Source of the DNA: an uncultured Oscillospiraceae bacterium
GTDB lineage: Bacteria; Bacillota; Clostridia; Oscillospirales; Oscillospiraceae
NCBI GenBank assembly: GCA_910588135.1
Contig: CAJUOT010000002.1
Location: 1 to 64,000 of the forward strand
DNA length: 64,000 nucleotides
Direction of reading: 5' to 3'
Part shown: positions 58,059-64,000 of the stretch, in pieces
Position numbering within the stretch: the first letter of the stretch is position 1
Layout: each line of letters opens with the position of its first letter
Translations under genes and position numbers: made by a program
Notes under the pieces: generated by a model
What the model was told of the DNA's origin: nothing
The model's database searches: none
The model's input: only the letters and a program-made list of their open reading frames with translations

Positions 58059-58115
58059 GCCGCGCGCCGCAAGCAGGCGCAGCGTAACGTCAAAGCCGCT
58101 GTGAGCCGCAGCGCG
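58040..58115. repeat. Short copy of the dispersed GC-rich repeat at the amidase end
   Basis: GCGCAGCCGTCGTGAGCCGC, GCCGCAAGCAGGCGCAGCG and a second GCCGCTGTGAGCCGCAGCG match the start and end blocks of the copy at 42412-42570. The stop codon of the amidase lies in the first block. Confidence 0.6.
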
Positions 58116-58125
58116 GCGGCAAAAA

Positions 58126-58152
58126 CGTCCTCCCAGGCCATCTGGGAGGACG
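58126..58152 (+). terminator. Terminator after the amidase gene
   Basis: CGTCCTCCCAG (58126-58136) and CTGGGAGGACG (58142-58152) form an 11-bp stem followed by a T/C-rich stretch. Confidence 0.7.
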
Positions 58153-58163
58153 CAATTTCTCTC

Positions 58164-58192
58164 TTGACTTTTATGATTAAAAGTGTTAGAGT
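58164..58192 (+). promoter_or_regulatory. Promoter of the leader peptide-aroF-tyrA unit
   Basis: TTGACT (58164-58169), a 17-bp spacer and TAGAGT (58187-58192) would start transcription near 58199. This is about 20 nt before the leader peptide start. Confidence 0.75.
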
Positions 58193-58219
58193 ATCCCCAG
58201 TACGAAAGGGGGGCTGTGC

Positions 58220-58288
58220 ATGAACCGCCGGAACGATGGGTATGGCTATTACCGCTATTATCATAGCGGCGTTTTGTCATGCCCTTGA
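58220..58288 (+). CDS. Tyrosine-rich leader peptide (putative attenuator peptide)
   Basis: This 22-codon frame has a ribosome site (AAAGGGGGG) 7-9 nt before the ATG and contains YGYYRYYH, five tyrosines within seven residues. It is followed after 27 nt by a GC stem with a T-run and then by the DAHP synthase gene. This is the layout of classic attenuation (leader peptides rich in the end product). Here the product would be tyrosine. The codons for YRYYHSG lie in a hairpin CCGCTAT-TATC-ATAGCGG, so ribosome stalling at Tyr codons would change the RNA fold. The role is inference from sequence. Confidence 0.7.
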   Translation: MNRRNDGYGYYRYYHSGVLSCP

Positions 58289-58315
58289 GCGGCGGTGCGG
58301 CATAGAACCCGTGCG

Positions 58316-58344
58316 GCGGCCCTTGAGGGGGCCGCATTTATTTT
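58316..58344 (+). terminator. Putative attenuator terminator before aroF
   Basis: GCGGCCC (58316-58322) and GGGCCGC (58329-58335) form a 7-bp pure GC stem with the loop TTGAGG, followed by ATTTATTTT. It lies between the leader peptide and the aroF ribosome site, where an attenuator would be. Confidence 0.75.
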
Positions 58345-58367
58345 GCGCATAAAGGAGCGAATCTGCC

Positions 58368-59384
58368 ATGGTAGTTATTATGAAGCGGGAATTCTCCCCC
58401 GAACAGCTGCAATCCGCCATCCGCGCCATGGAGGCGGGCGGCGTGCGGGTGATGGTGTCCCAGGGCAGCGAGACCACCATTCTCGGCGCGGAGGGCGACG
58501 CGGGCGGGCTGAATCAGGAACAGCTGGCCCAGCTGCCCGGCGTGGAGCGGGTGATGAGGGTGAGCGAGCCCTACAAAAAGGCCAACCGCAAGTACCACCC
58601 GGACGACTCGGTCATTGAGATCGGCGGCGGGGTCAAAGTCGGCGGGAACAAGCTGGCGGTCATCGCCGGCCCCTGCTCGGTGGAGAGCGAGGAACAGATT
58701 CTGGGGGTGGCCCGGTCCGTCCAGGCGTCCGGGGCCGCCGCCCTGCGGGGAGGCGCGTACAAGCCCCGCACCTCCCCCTACGCCTTCCAGGGCAAGGGGG
58801 TGGAGGGCGTCCTCCTGCTGGACGAGGCCAGGAAGGCCACCGGCCTGCCCATCGTGTCCGAGCTGATGAGCGCCGACCAGCTCCCCCTGTTCGAGGAGGC
58901 GGTGGACGTGATCCAGATCGGGGCCCGGAATATGCAGAACTTCGACCTGCTCAAGAAAGTGGGCCGCGTCAACAAGCCCGTCCTGCTCAAGCGGGGCCTG
59001 TCCTCCACCATCGAGGAGTGGCTGATGAGCGCAGAGTATATCATGGCGGGGGGCAATCCCAATGTGATCCTGTGTGAGCGGGGCATCCGCACCTTTGAGA
59101 CCTACACCCGCAACACCCTGGACCTGTCGGCGGTGCTGGCGGCGAAGCGGCAGAGCCACCTCCCCGTGGTGGTGGACCCCTCCCACGCCTGCGGCAAGGC
59201 CTGGATGGTGGAGCGCATGGCCATGGCGGCGGTGGCCGCCGGGGCGGACGGCCTCATCATCGAGGTGCACAACGACCCCGCCCGCGCCCTGTGCGACGGG
59301 GCCCAGTCCGTCACCCCCGAGCAGTTCGGCGCTATTATGGACAAGCTGCGGACGGTTGCCGCCTGCGTGGGCCGGGAAATGTGA
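58368..59384 (+). CDS. aroF: 3-deoxy-7-phosphoheptulonate (DAHP) synthase
   Basis: The 338-residue protein has an N-terminal ferredoxin-like regulatory domain (about 1-70) and the DAHP synthase barrel: AVIAGPCSVESEEQI, LRGGAYKPRTSPYAFQGKG, PVLLKRGLSSTIEEWL and VVDPSHACGKAW. It joins PEP and erythrose 4-phosphate, the first step to aromatic amino acids. The regulatory domain suggests feedback control by an aromatic product. AAAGGAG lies 10 nt before the ATG. tyrA follows. Confidence 0.96.
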   Translation: MVVIMKREFSPEQLQSAIRAMEAGGVRVMVSQGSETTILGAEGDAGGLNQEQLAQLPGVERVMRVSEPYKKANRKYHPDDSVIEIGGGVKVGGNKLAVIAGPCSVESEEQILGVARSVQASGAAALRGGAYKPRTSPYAFQGKGVEGVLLLDEARKATGLPIVSELMSADQLPLFEEAVDVIQIGARNMQNFDLLKKVGRVNKPVLLKRGLSSTIEEWLMSAEYIMAGGNPNVILCERGIRTFETYTRNTLDLSAVLAAKRQSHLPVVVDPSHACGKAWMVERMAMAAVAAGADGLIIEVHNDPARALCDGAQSVTPEQFGAIMDKLRTVAACVGREM

Positions 59385-59409
59385 GGGCGGGCAGTCGAAA
59401 TAGAACAAG

Positions 59410-59425
59410 CGTTTCACGTGAAACG
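59410..59425. other. parS: parS-like site between aroF and tyrA
   Basis: CGTTTCACGTGAAACG is a perfect palindrome. It matches the parS consensus at 14 of 16 positions; only the outer T and A differ. It lies in the 55-bp gap between aroF and tyrA, immediately before the tyrA ribosome site. The perfect site is at 40083. Confidence 0.85.
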
Positions 59426-59439
59426 CGGAGGTGTTTGAC

Positions 59440-60312
59440 ATGAAAAAAATCTTAGTGGTAGGCCTGGGCCTCATCGGCGGCTCACTGGCCATGGCCCTCC
59501 AGGGCTTTGAGGATTTCGAGGTGGTGGGGGCGGTGCGCTCCCAGTCCACCTATGACAAGGCCGCGGCCCGCCGCGCGGCGGACCGGCTCACCTTCGACCC
59601 GGCGGCGGAGCTGCCCGGGGCGGACGTGGTGGTGCTGTGCCAGGACCCGGCGGGCATCATCGGCTTTCTCCAGGAGCACAGGGACCGCTTCAAGCCCGGC
59701 TGCCTCATCTGGGACGTGTGCGGCGTCAAGACCGCCATGATGGAGGCGGCGAAGTGCCTGCCGGACGGGGCGGACTTTATCGGCTGCCACCCCATGGCGG
59801 GCAAGGAGGTGTCCGGCATCGACAACGCCGAGGCCACCCTGTTCCGCAACACCCACTTCATCGTCACCCCCGGCCCCCGCTCCACCCGGGAGCACCTGGA
59901 CCTGCTGCGGCGCATGGCGGAACACTGCCGGTTCGGCGATGTCATTGAAACGACGCCGGAGCGCCACGACGAGATGATCGCCTACACCAGCCAGCTCATG
60001 CACGTCATCGCCGTGTCGGTGTGCGACAACGACGAGCTGTTCTCCTGCCAGGGCTTTGAGGGGGGCTCCTTCCGGGACTGCACCCGGGTGGCGGCCCTGG
60101 ACCCGGCCATGTGGACCCAGCTGTTCATCCTCAACGCCCCCGCCCTGTCCAGGATAGCGGCCCAGCTGGAGGAGCGGATTCACCAGTACCGGACGGCCAT
60201 TGAGGCGGGCGACCGGGAGGCCCTGAACGCCATGCTGGCCCGCGCCTCCGGCCGGAAGAAGCAGATTAATCTTGAGCGGGCCCGGGGCGACGACGTGCGC
60301 CCCTCCTTCTGA
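59440..60312 (+). CDS. tyrA: Prephenate dehydrogenase
   Basis: The 290-residue protein has the NAD-binding start KKILVVGLGLIGGSLAMALQ, DVCGVKTAMM, IGCHPMAGKEVSGIDNA and TPERHDEMIAYTSQLMHVIA. It converts prephenate to 4-hydroxyphenylpyruvate, the committed step to tyrosine. It has no chorismate mutase domain. The ATG at 59440 follows GGAGGTG. With aroF it forms a tyrosine-biosynthesis unit under the tyrosine-rich leader. Confidence 0.96.
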   Translation: MKKILVVGLGLIGGSLAMALQGFEDFEVVGAVRSQSTYDKAAARRAADRLTFDPAAELPGADVVVLCQDPAGIIGFLQEHRDRFKPGCLIWDVCGVKTAMMEAAKCLPDGADFIGCHPMAGKEVSGIDNAEATLFRNTHFIVTPGPRSTREHLDLLRRMAEHCRFGDVIETTPERHDEMIAYTSQLMHVIAVSVCDNDELFSCQGFEGGSFRDCTRVAALDPAMWTQLFILNAPALSRIAAQLEERIHQYRTAIEAGDREALNAMLARASGRKKQINLERARGDDVRPSF

Positions 60313-60382
60313 AAATCTTAAATTGACGGGGCTGCCGTTCAATGGTAAACTGGGGAAAATCGTATGGGGAGGTCTGTTCCCG

Positions 60383-61534
60383 TTGGACAAAAAACTGTTT
60401 CGCAGCCTGCTGCTGCTCATTACCTACACCGTGGTGCTGGTGGCGGTCATCGTCAAGCTGGACGGAGTGGCGGACTGGCTGGGCGGGGTGCTGGCCGCTT
60501 TCCAGCCCCTCATCATCGGGGCGGCCATCGCCTTTATCCTCAACCGGCCCTGCTCCTTCTTTGCCCGCCTGTTTGAAAAAGTCCTGCCGGAAAAGGTCCG
60601 CCGGGCCTCCCGGCCCCTGGGCGCCGCCGCCGCCTATCTGGCGGTCGCCGCGTTCCTCACCGCCCTGGTGGCCCTGGTGGTGCCCGAGCTCACCCACAGC
60701 ATCGAGACGTTCATCGGCAACCTCAACGCCTACGCCGCCAACTTCCAGGAGCTGTTCGACTGGGTGGCGGCCAAGCTGGACCTGGAGCAGCTGGCCAGCC
60801 TGGACCTGTCCTCCGGCATCAGCGAGTCGCTGCAAAAGCTGCTCACCGGGGCGCTGGACACCCTGACCAACACCCTGCCCCACCTGATCGGCATGACCAG
60901 CGTGCTGATCTCGGCGGTGGTCACCGGGGTGATCTCCCTGGTGTTCTCCATCTATATGCTGTCCGGCGCGCCGCGGCTCACCGCCCAGTGCCGCCGGCTG
61001 GTGCGGGCCTACCTGCCCCAGAGGGCGGCGGACACCGTGCTCCGCGTCACCCGCCTCACGGCGGACACCTTCTCCAAGTATATCAACGGCCAGGTGGTGG
61101 AGGCCTGCATCCTGGGGGGACTGTGCTTCCTGGGTATGTGCGTGTTCCGCTTTGACTACGCCCCTCTCATCTCCGTGGCAGTGGGTGTGTTCGCGCTGAT
61201 TCCCATCGCCGGGGCCTATCTGGGGGCGGTGCTGGCGGTGCTGCTGCTGGTGATGATCGACCCCTGGCAGGCGGTGTGGTTCCTGGTGTTTCTGGTGGCG
61301 CTCCAGCAGCTGGAGGGCAACCTCATCTACCCCCGGGTGGTGGGCACCACCATGGGCCTGCCCGGCATCTGGGTGCTGGCGGCGGTCACCGTGGGCGGCT
61401 CCCTGCTGGGGCTTATCGGCATGGTGGTCAGCGTCCCGCTGGCGGCGGTGGCCTACACCCTGCTCAAGCAGGACCTGCGCGCCCGAACGCCCGCCCCCGC
61501 CCCGGAGGGAAAAGACACCCCGCCGGAGGGCTGA
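60383..61534 (+). CDS. AI-2E family transporter
   Basis: The 383-residue protein has about eight membrane segments in the AI-2E/UPF0118 layout. A long extracellular helical stretch (about 100-180) is followed by the conserved VFALIPIAGAYLGAVLAVLL and QQLEGNLIYPRVVGTTMGLPG. Some members export autoinducer-2 or act as ion antiporters. The likely start is a TTG at 60383 with GGGGAGG 10 nt upstream; no in-frame ATG fits. The substrate is unknown. Confidence 0.88.
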   Translation: MDKKLFRSLLLLITYTVVLVAVIVKLDGVADWLGGVLAAFQPLIIGAAIAFILNRPCSFFARLFEKVLPEKVRRASRPLGAAAAYLAVAAFLTALVALVVPELTHSIETFIGNLNAYAANFQELFDWVAAKLDLEQLASLDLSSGISESLQKLLTGALDTLTNTLPHLIGMTSVLISAVVTGVISLVFSIYMLSGAPRLTAQCRRLVRAYLPQRAADTVLRVTRLTADTFSKYINGQVVEACILGGLCFLGMCVFRFDYAPLISVAVGVFALIPIAGAYLGAVLAVLLLVMIDPWQAVWFLVFLVALQQLEGNLIYPRVVGTTMGLPGIWVLAAVTVGGSLLGLIGMVVSVPLAAVAYTLLKQDLRARTPAPAPEGKDTPPEG

Positions 61535-61541
61535 TTTTCAC

Positions 61542-61570
61542 TCATATTCCTGGGACAAACCCCATATGAT
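61542..61570 (+). promoter_or_regulatory. Sigma-E-like sporulation promoter of yabP
   Basis: TCATATT (61542-61548) fits the sigma-E -35 consensus KHATATT. CATATGAT (61563-61570) matches the -10 consensus CATACAHT at 6 of 8 positions. The spacer is 14 bp, as expected. In Bacillus yabP and yabQ are sigma-E dependent. Confidence 0.65.
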
Positions 61571-61599
61571 GGTTCCATCAAGACAAGGGAGATGGTTCC

Positions 61600-61878
61600 A
61601 TGGCATATGAAGGCGGCCTGTCCGCCCCCCACCATGTGGTGATCGAGGAGCGCAGGAGCCTCACGGTGTCCGGCGTGGAGGACGTGGAGCGGTTTGACGA
61701 AACTTCCATCGTGCTGTCCACCTCCAAGGGCACCATGGTGGTGACAGGGGAAAACCTGCATATCGAAAAGCTGTCCCTGGACGGGGGCGACCTGAAGGTG
61801 GAAGGGGACGTGGACGCCGTCACCTATGAGGACGACGGCGCCGGCCGCGGCGGCTTCTTCTCCCGCCTGCTGCGCTGA
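61600..61878 (+). CDS. yabP: Sporulation protein YabP
   Basis: The 92-residue protein has the YabP pattern HHVVIEERRSLTVSGVEDVE, RFDETSIVLSTSKGTMVVTG and GENLHIEKLSLDGGDLKVEG. It is needed for spore coat and cortex assembly with YabQ. It lies 2 nt before yabQ. GGGAGATGG precedes the ATG. Confidence 0.95.
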   Translation: MAYEGGLSAPHHVVIEERRSLTVSGVEDVERFDETSIVLSTSKGTMVVTGENLHIEKLSLDGGDLKVEGDVDAVTYEDDGAGRGGFFSRLLR

Positions 61879-61880
61879 CC

Positions 61881-62552
61881 ATGTATGTGGACGTGGCGGA
61901 CCAGGCGCAGGTCTTTGGGCTGGCCCTCCTGCTGGGGGCCGCGCTGGGCCTCGTCTACGACGGGATGCGCGCACTGCGCCGGAGCCTGAAGCTGCCCTGG
62001 CTGGCCTTTCTGCTGGACCTGCTGTTCTGGCTGTGCGTCACCGCCGCCCTGTTCGCTTTCACCCTGCTGCGGGACGACGGGCGCGTGCGCATCTACCATA
62101 TGGCCGCGGCGGCGCTGGGCGGCGGGCTGTATTTCCTCACCCTCAGCCGGCTGGTGCTGCCCGCGCTGCTCTGGCTGGCTGCGCGGGTCCGGGCACTGTG
62201 GCGGCTGGCCACCGCCCCTGTCCGCCGGGCGGGGCGGTGGACAAAAAAATTTTTGAAAAATCAAAAAAACCTCTTCCAAAATTGGCTCAATTGGTATAAA
62301 ATAAATGTGTTGTACCGTTTCGCCGGAAACAGGGAGGAGGGTGCGGGCCGTCATGAAACTGAAACGGGCCGGAATGGCCACAAAACTGCTGGTGCTGGTG
62401 CTGCTGGCCGCCGTGGCCATCGCCCTGCTGTCCACCCACGCCCAGCTCAACGCCGCTCAGCAGGACCGGGACGCGCTGAGCCGTCAGGTCCAGGAGCAGC
62501 GGGAGGCAAACGCCGCGCTTCAAGACGGCATCGACCACAGCGGCGACCCTGA
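61881..62552 (+). CDS. yabQ: Sporulation protein YabQ with an abnormal C-terminus
   Basis: The first 155 residues form a normal YabQ: membrane helices at about 8-25, 36-62 and 72-100, and the basic stretch RRAGRWTKKFLKNQKNLFQN. The frame then has no stop before the divIC start and runs on for 200 nt inside divIC. This gives about 66 extra residues rich in Arg, Gly, Ala and Pro (RRGHRPAVHPRPAQRRS), which looks like out-of-frame coding. Either the stop was lost or a frameshift lies near 62330. YabQ acts in the mother-cell membrane during cortex formation. Confidence 0.8.
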   Translation: MYVDVADQAQVFGLALLLGAALGLVYDGMRALRRSLKLPWLAFLLDLLFWLCVTAALFAFTLLRDDGRVRIYHMAAAALGGGLYFLTLSRLVLPALLWLAARVRALWRLATAPVRRAGRWTKKFLKNQKNLFQNWLNWYKINVLYRFAGNREEGAGRHETETGRNGHKTAGAGAAGRRGHRPAVHPRPAQRRSAGPGRAEPSGPGAAGGKRRASRRHRPQRRP

Positions 62553-62631
62553 CTACCTGGCCGACATCGCCCGGACCCGCCTGGGCCTGGTGGAGCCGGG
62601 GGAGATTGAGTTCGTGGACTCCAGCAAGTAA
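62353..62631 (+). CDS. divIC: Septum formation initiator DivIC/FtsB family
   Basis: The 92-residue protein has a short basic start, one membrane helix (ATKLLVLVLLAAVAIALLST) and an extracellular coiled coil (QQDRDALSRQVQEQREANAA). The family end (DPDYLADIARTRLGLVEPGE) follows. It joins the divisome with DivIB and FtsL. Order yabP-yabQ-divIC-yabR equals that of Bacillus. The ATG at 62353 has AGGAGGG upstream. Confidence 0.93.
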   Translation: MKLKRAGMATKLLVLVLLAAVAIALLSTHAQLNAAQQDRDALSRQVQEQREANAALQDGIDHSGDPDYLADIARTRLGLVEPGEIEFVDSSK

Positions 62632-62666
62632 AAATCCTACATTATTGAGAGGGACAAAAGAGATTT

Positions 62667-63155
62667 ATGGGGATTGAAGTTGGTTCTATCTTGGACGGGA
62701 AGGTGACAGGGATCACCAAATTCGGCGCGTTCGTCGCGCTGCCCGGCAACCGCTCCGGGCTGGTACATATCTCGGAGATCGCCTACACCTACGTCAACGA
62801 TGTGCACGACCTGCTCTCCGAGGGGCAGGAGGTCAAGGTGAAGGTGATCGGCATTGATGACAGCAACCGTATCAACCTGTCCATCAAGCAGGCCCTGCCC
62901 CCGCCGCCCCGCCCGGAGCGCCGGCCCGGTCCCCGGTCAAACGAATCCGGTTTCAGCCCCCGCCCCGAGGGGGAGCGCCGGCCCCAGGGACGCCGGCCCG
63001 CCCCTGGCCGTGGTTTCACCCCAGAGCCCTCCCAGCCCAGGGGCCCCGCCAGCTTTGAGGACCAGCTCAAGCAGTTTATGCAGAGCTCCGACAGCAAGCT
63101 CTCCGAGCTTCACATGAACGAAAAGCGGGGCAGCCGCCGGGGCGGGAGAAAATAA
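62667..63155 (+). CDS. yabR: S1 RNA-binding domain protein (YabR-like)
   Basis: The 162-residue protein has a single S1 domain (GSILDGKVTGITKFGAFVAL, GLVHISEIAYTYVNDVHDLL, VKVKVIGIDDSNRINLSIKQ). A low-complexity Pro/Arg-rich middle and a C-terminal helix (SFEDQLKQFMQSSDSKLSEL) follow. YabR of Bacillus has the same plan and place after divIC. It probably binds ribosomes or mRNA; the role is not settled. Confidence 0.92.
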   Translation: MGIEVGSILDGKVTGITKFGAFVALPGNRSGLVHISEIAYTYVNDVHDLLSEGQEVKVKVIGIDDSNRINLSIKQALPPPPRPERRPGPRSNESGFSPRPEGERRPQGRRPAPGRGFTPEPSQPRGPASFEDQLKQFMQSSDSKLSELHMNEKRGSRRGGRK

Positions 63156-63162
63156 GCCAACA

Positions 63163-63196
63163 CAAGGGGACGCAGATGCGTCCCCTTGCTTTTTTG
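63163..63196 (+). terminator. Intrinsic terminator after yabR
   Basis: CAAGGGGACGCA (63163-63174) and TGCGTCCCCTTG (63177-63188) form a 12-bp stem followed by CTTTTTT. Confidence 0.93.
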
Positions 63197-63242
63197 AGAA
63201 GCGCGCAGCGGTCAGCCTGACCACAGACAAGGAGGCACCCCT

Positions 63243-64000
63243 ATGCTCATCATCAACGGCGTTGTCCACACCATGGACGCGGGCACCATCCCCAGCGGCT
63301 TTGTGCTGGTCAAGGGCAGCCGCATCGCCCAGGTGGGTTCCATGGCCGACCTGCCCCAGGACGGGGAGCCGGACCGTCTCATCGACGCCCGGGGCGGGCA
63401 TATCCTCCCCGGCTTCATCGACGCCCACTGCCACGTGGGCCTCTACGGCGCCTGCGCCCCCGAGGATGATCTGAACGAGTCCCCCGCCTCCTGCACCCCC
63501 CAGCTCCGGGCGCTGGACAGCGTGGACCCCTTCAACCCATACTTTGAGGAGGCCCGCCGGGCCGGGGTGACCTGCGTGCTCACCGGCCCAGGCTCCGCCA
63601 ACCCCATCGCGGGACAGTCCGTGCTTCTGAAAACGGCGGGCACGGTGATCGACCAGATGGTGGTGCGCGCCCCCGCCTCCATGAAGTTTGCCCTGGGGGA
63701 AAATCCCAAGCGCGTCCATCAGAAGGACGGCCCCGCCACCCGTATGGCCTCCGCCGCCCTGATCCGGGAGCAGCTGGCCAGGGCCGCGGACTACGAGTTC
63801 AAGTGCGCCCGCGCCCAGGCGGACGGCCAGCTGGACGGCCCGGAGTTCGACGCCCAGCTGGACGCCCTGCGCCCGGTGGCGGCGGGCCGCCTGCCCGCCC
63901 ATTTCCACGCCCACCGGGCGGACGACATCGCCACCGCCCTGCGCATCAGCCGGGAGTTCGGCCTGGACTGCGTCATTGTCCACGGCACCGAGGGCCACCG
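63243..64000 (+). CDS. Amidohydrolase family protein, 3'-truncated by the window end
   Basis: The first 252 codons are present. The start LIINGVVHTMDAGTIPSGFVL and the metal block GGHILPGFIDAHCHVGLYG (HxH) are those of cytosine-deaminase-like and imidazolonepropionase-like amidohydrolases. A lysine-containing block and LPAHFHAHRADDIATALRIS (third metal His) follow. The reaction is hydrolytic; the substrate is unknown. AAGGAGG precedes the ATG. The gene is transcribed after a strong terminator, so it begins a new unit. Confidence 0.9.
   Translation, partial: MLIINGVVHTMDAGTIPSGFVLVKGSRIAQVGSMADLPQDGEPDRLIDARGGHILPGFIDAHCHVGLYGACAPEDDLNESPASCTPQLRALDSVDPFNPYFEEARRAGVTCVLTGPGSANPIAGQSVLLKTAGTVIDQMVVRAPASMKFALGENPKRVHQKDGPATRMASAALIREQLARAADYEFKCARAQADGQLDGPEFDAQLDALRPVAAGRLPAHFHAHRADDIATALRISREFGLDCVIVHGTEGH

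Noticed and set aside
58199..58367. T-box leader before aroF
   Set aside because: The conserved T-box sequence (AGGGTGGNACCGCG type) is absent. The Tyr-rich reading frame explains the leader better.

Overview
The window is a 64 kb piece of a GC-rich, low-repeat-island bacterial chromosome. It reads as a spore-forming member of the Bacillota (Clostridia), most like the Oscillospiraceae (Flavonifractor / Lawsonibacter / Oscillibacter type). The evidence is the sporulation genes (spoIIP, yabP, yabQ, a SpoVB-like flippase), a complete WalRK-YycH-YycI operon, a perfect CIRCE element, AbrB, RqcH and Mini-RNase III, combined with high GC and AGGAGG-type ribosome sites. No rRNA, tRNA, CRISPR array, insertion sequence or prophage module was seen, apart from an isolated holin/endolysin-like pair. 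Two ParB-binding parS palindromes, purA next to the wal operon, and a yabP-yabQ-divIC-yabR block (the Bacillus gene order) suggest that the window lies in the origin-proximal part of the chromosome; this last point is inference.

Layout. 1-5.3 kb (minus strand): pseudouridine catabolism (psuK with a fused helix-turn-helix domain, psuG cut by the window edge), a DUF2089 regulator with a membrane partner, and an ABC transporter of the PF04392 type. 5.3-12 kb (plus): a 138-bp tandem repeat, a TagA-type glycosyltransferase, DJ-1 and 5-formyl-THF cyclo-ligase genes, a tiny cysteine-rich protein (minus), mltG, a U32 peptidase-family protein and a CDF metal transporter. 12-19 kb: a two-component system followed by an HtrA protease and birA, an ECF sigma/anti-sigma pair (minus), a coiled-coil protein and a HIT protein. 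19-31 kb (minus): clpB with CIRCE, then the long nudF-walR-walK-yycH-yycI-flippase-amidotransferase series, and purA. 31-36.9 kb: a YerC/TrpR-like regulator with a methyltransferase and hslO, spoIIP (minus), an AbrB-ABC transporter operon and a bactofilin. 37-45.4 kb: gdhA (minus), a second ECF sigma/anti-sigma pair, parS, mrnC-rqcH, pullulanase and a lipoprotein (minus). 45.5-54.9 kb: a LacI-controlled carbohydrate island (PfkB kinase, CehA-like N-domain protein, PHP hydrolase, ChbG-type deacetylase, binding protein, two permeases, GH4 glycosidase). 55-64 kb: MarR/TauE, hpf (minus), holin/endolysin, a tyrosine-rich leader peptide and terminator in front of aroF-tyrA, an AI-2E family membrane protein, yabP-yabQ-divIC-yabR and a truncated amidohydrolase.

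How the parts work together. Most operons are tightly packed with ATGA or 8-14 nt overlaps. Many carry a readable control region: LacI, AbrB, MarR and YerC genes each have an inverted repeat in their own promoter; clpB has CIRCE; the second ECF gene has a GGAACC/CGTC promoter; yabP has a sigma-E-like promoter; aroF-tyrA has what looks like a peptide-dependent attenuator. The sugar island looks like a chitobiose-type (chb) pathway in which the usual PTS is replaced by an ABC importer plus a cytoplasmic sugar kinase.

The main unexplained structure is a family of GC-rich intergenic repeats (about 80-300 bp, in at least eight places) that share short blocks such as GAACAGGCGAAGCG and CGTCGTGAGCAGCGCGGA. 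They sit at gene ends, in one case supplying the last codons and stop of rqcH, and in one place form a 138-bp tandem array.
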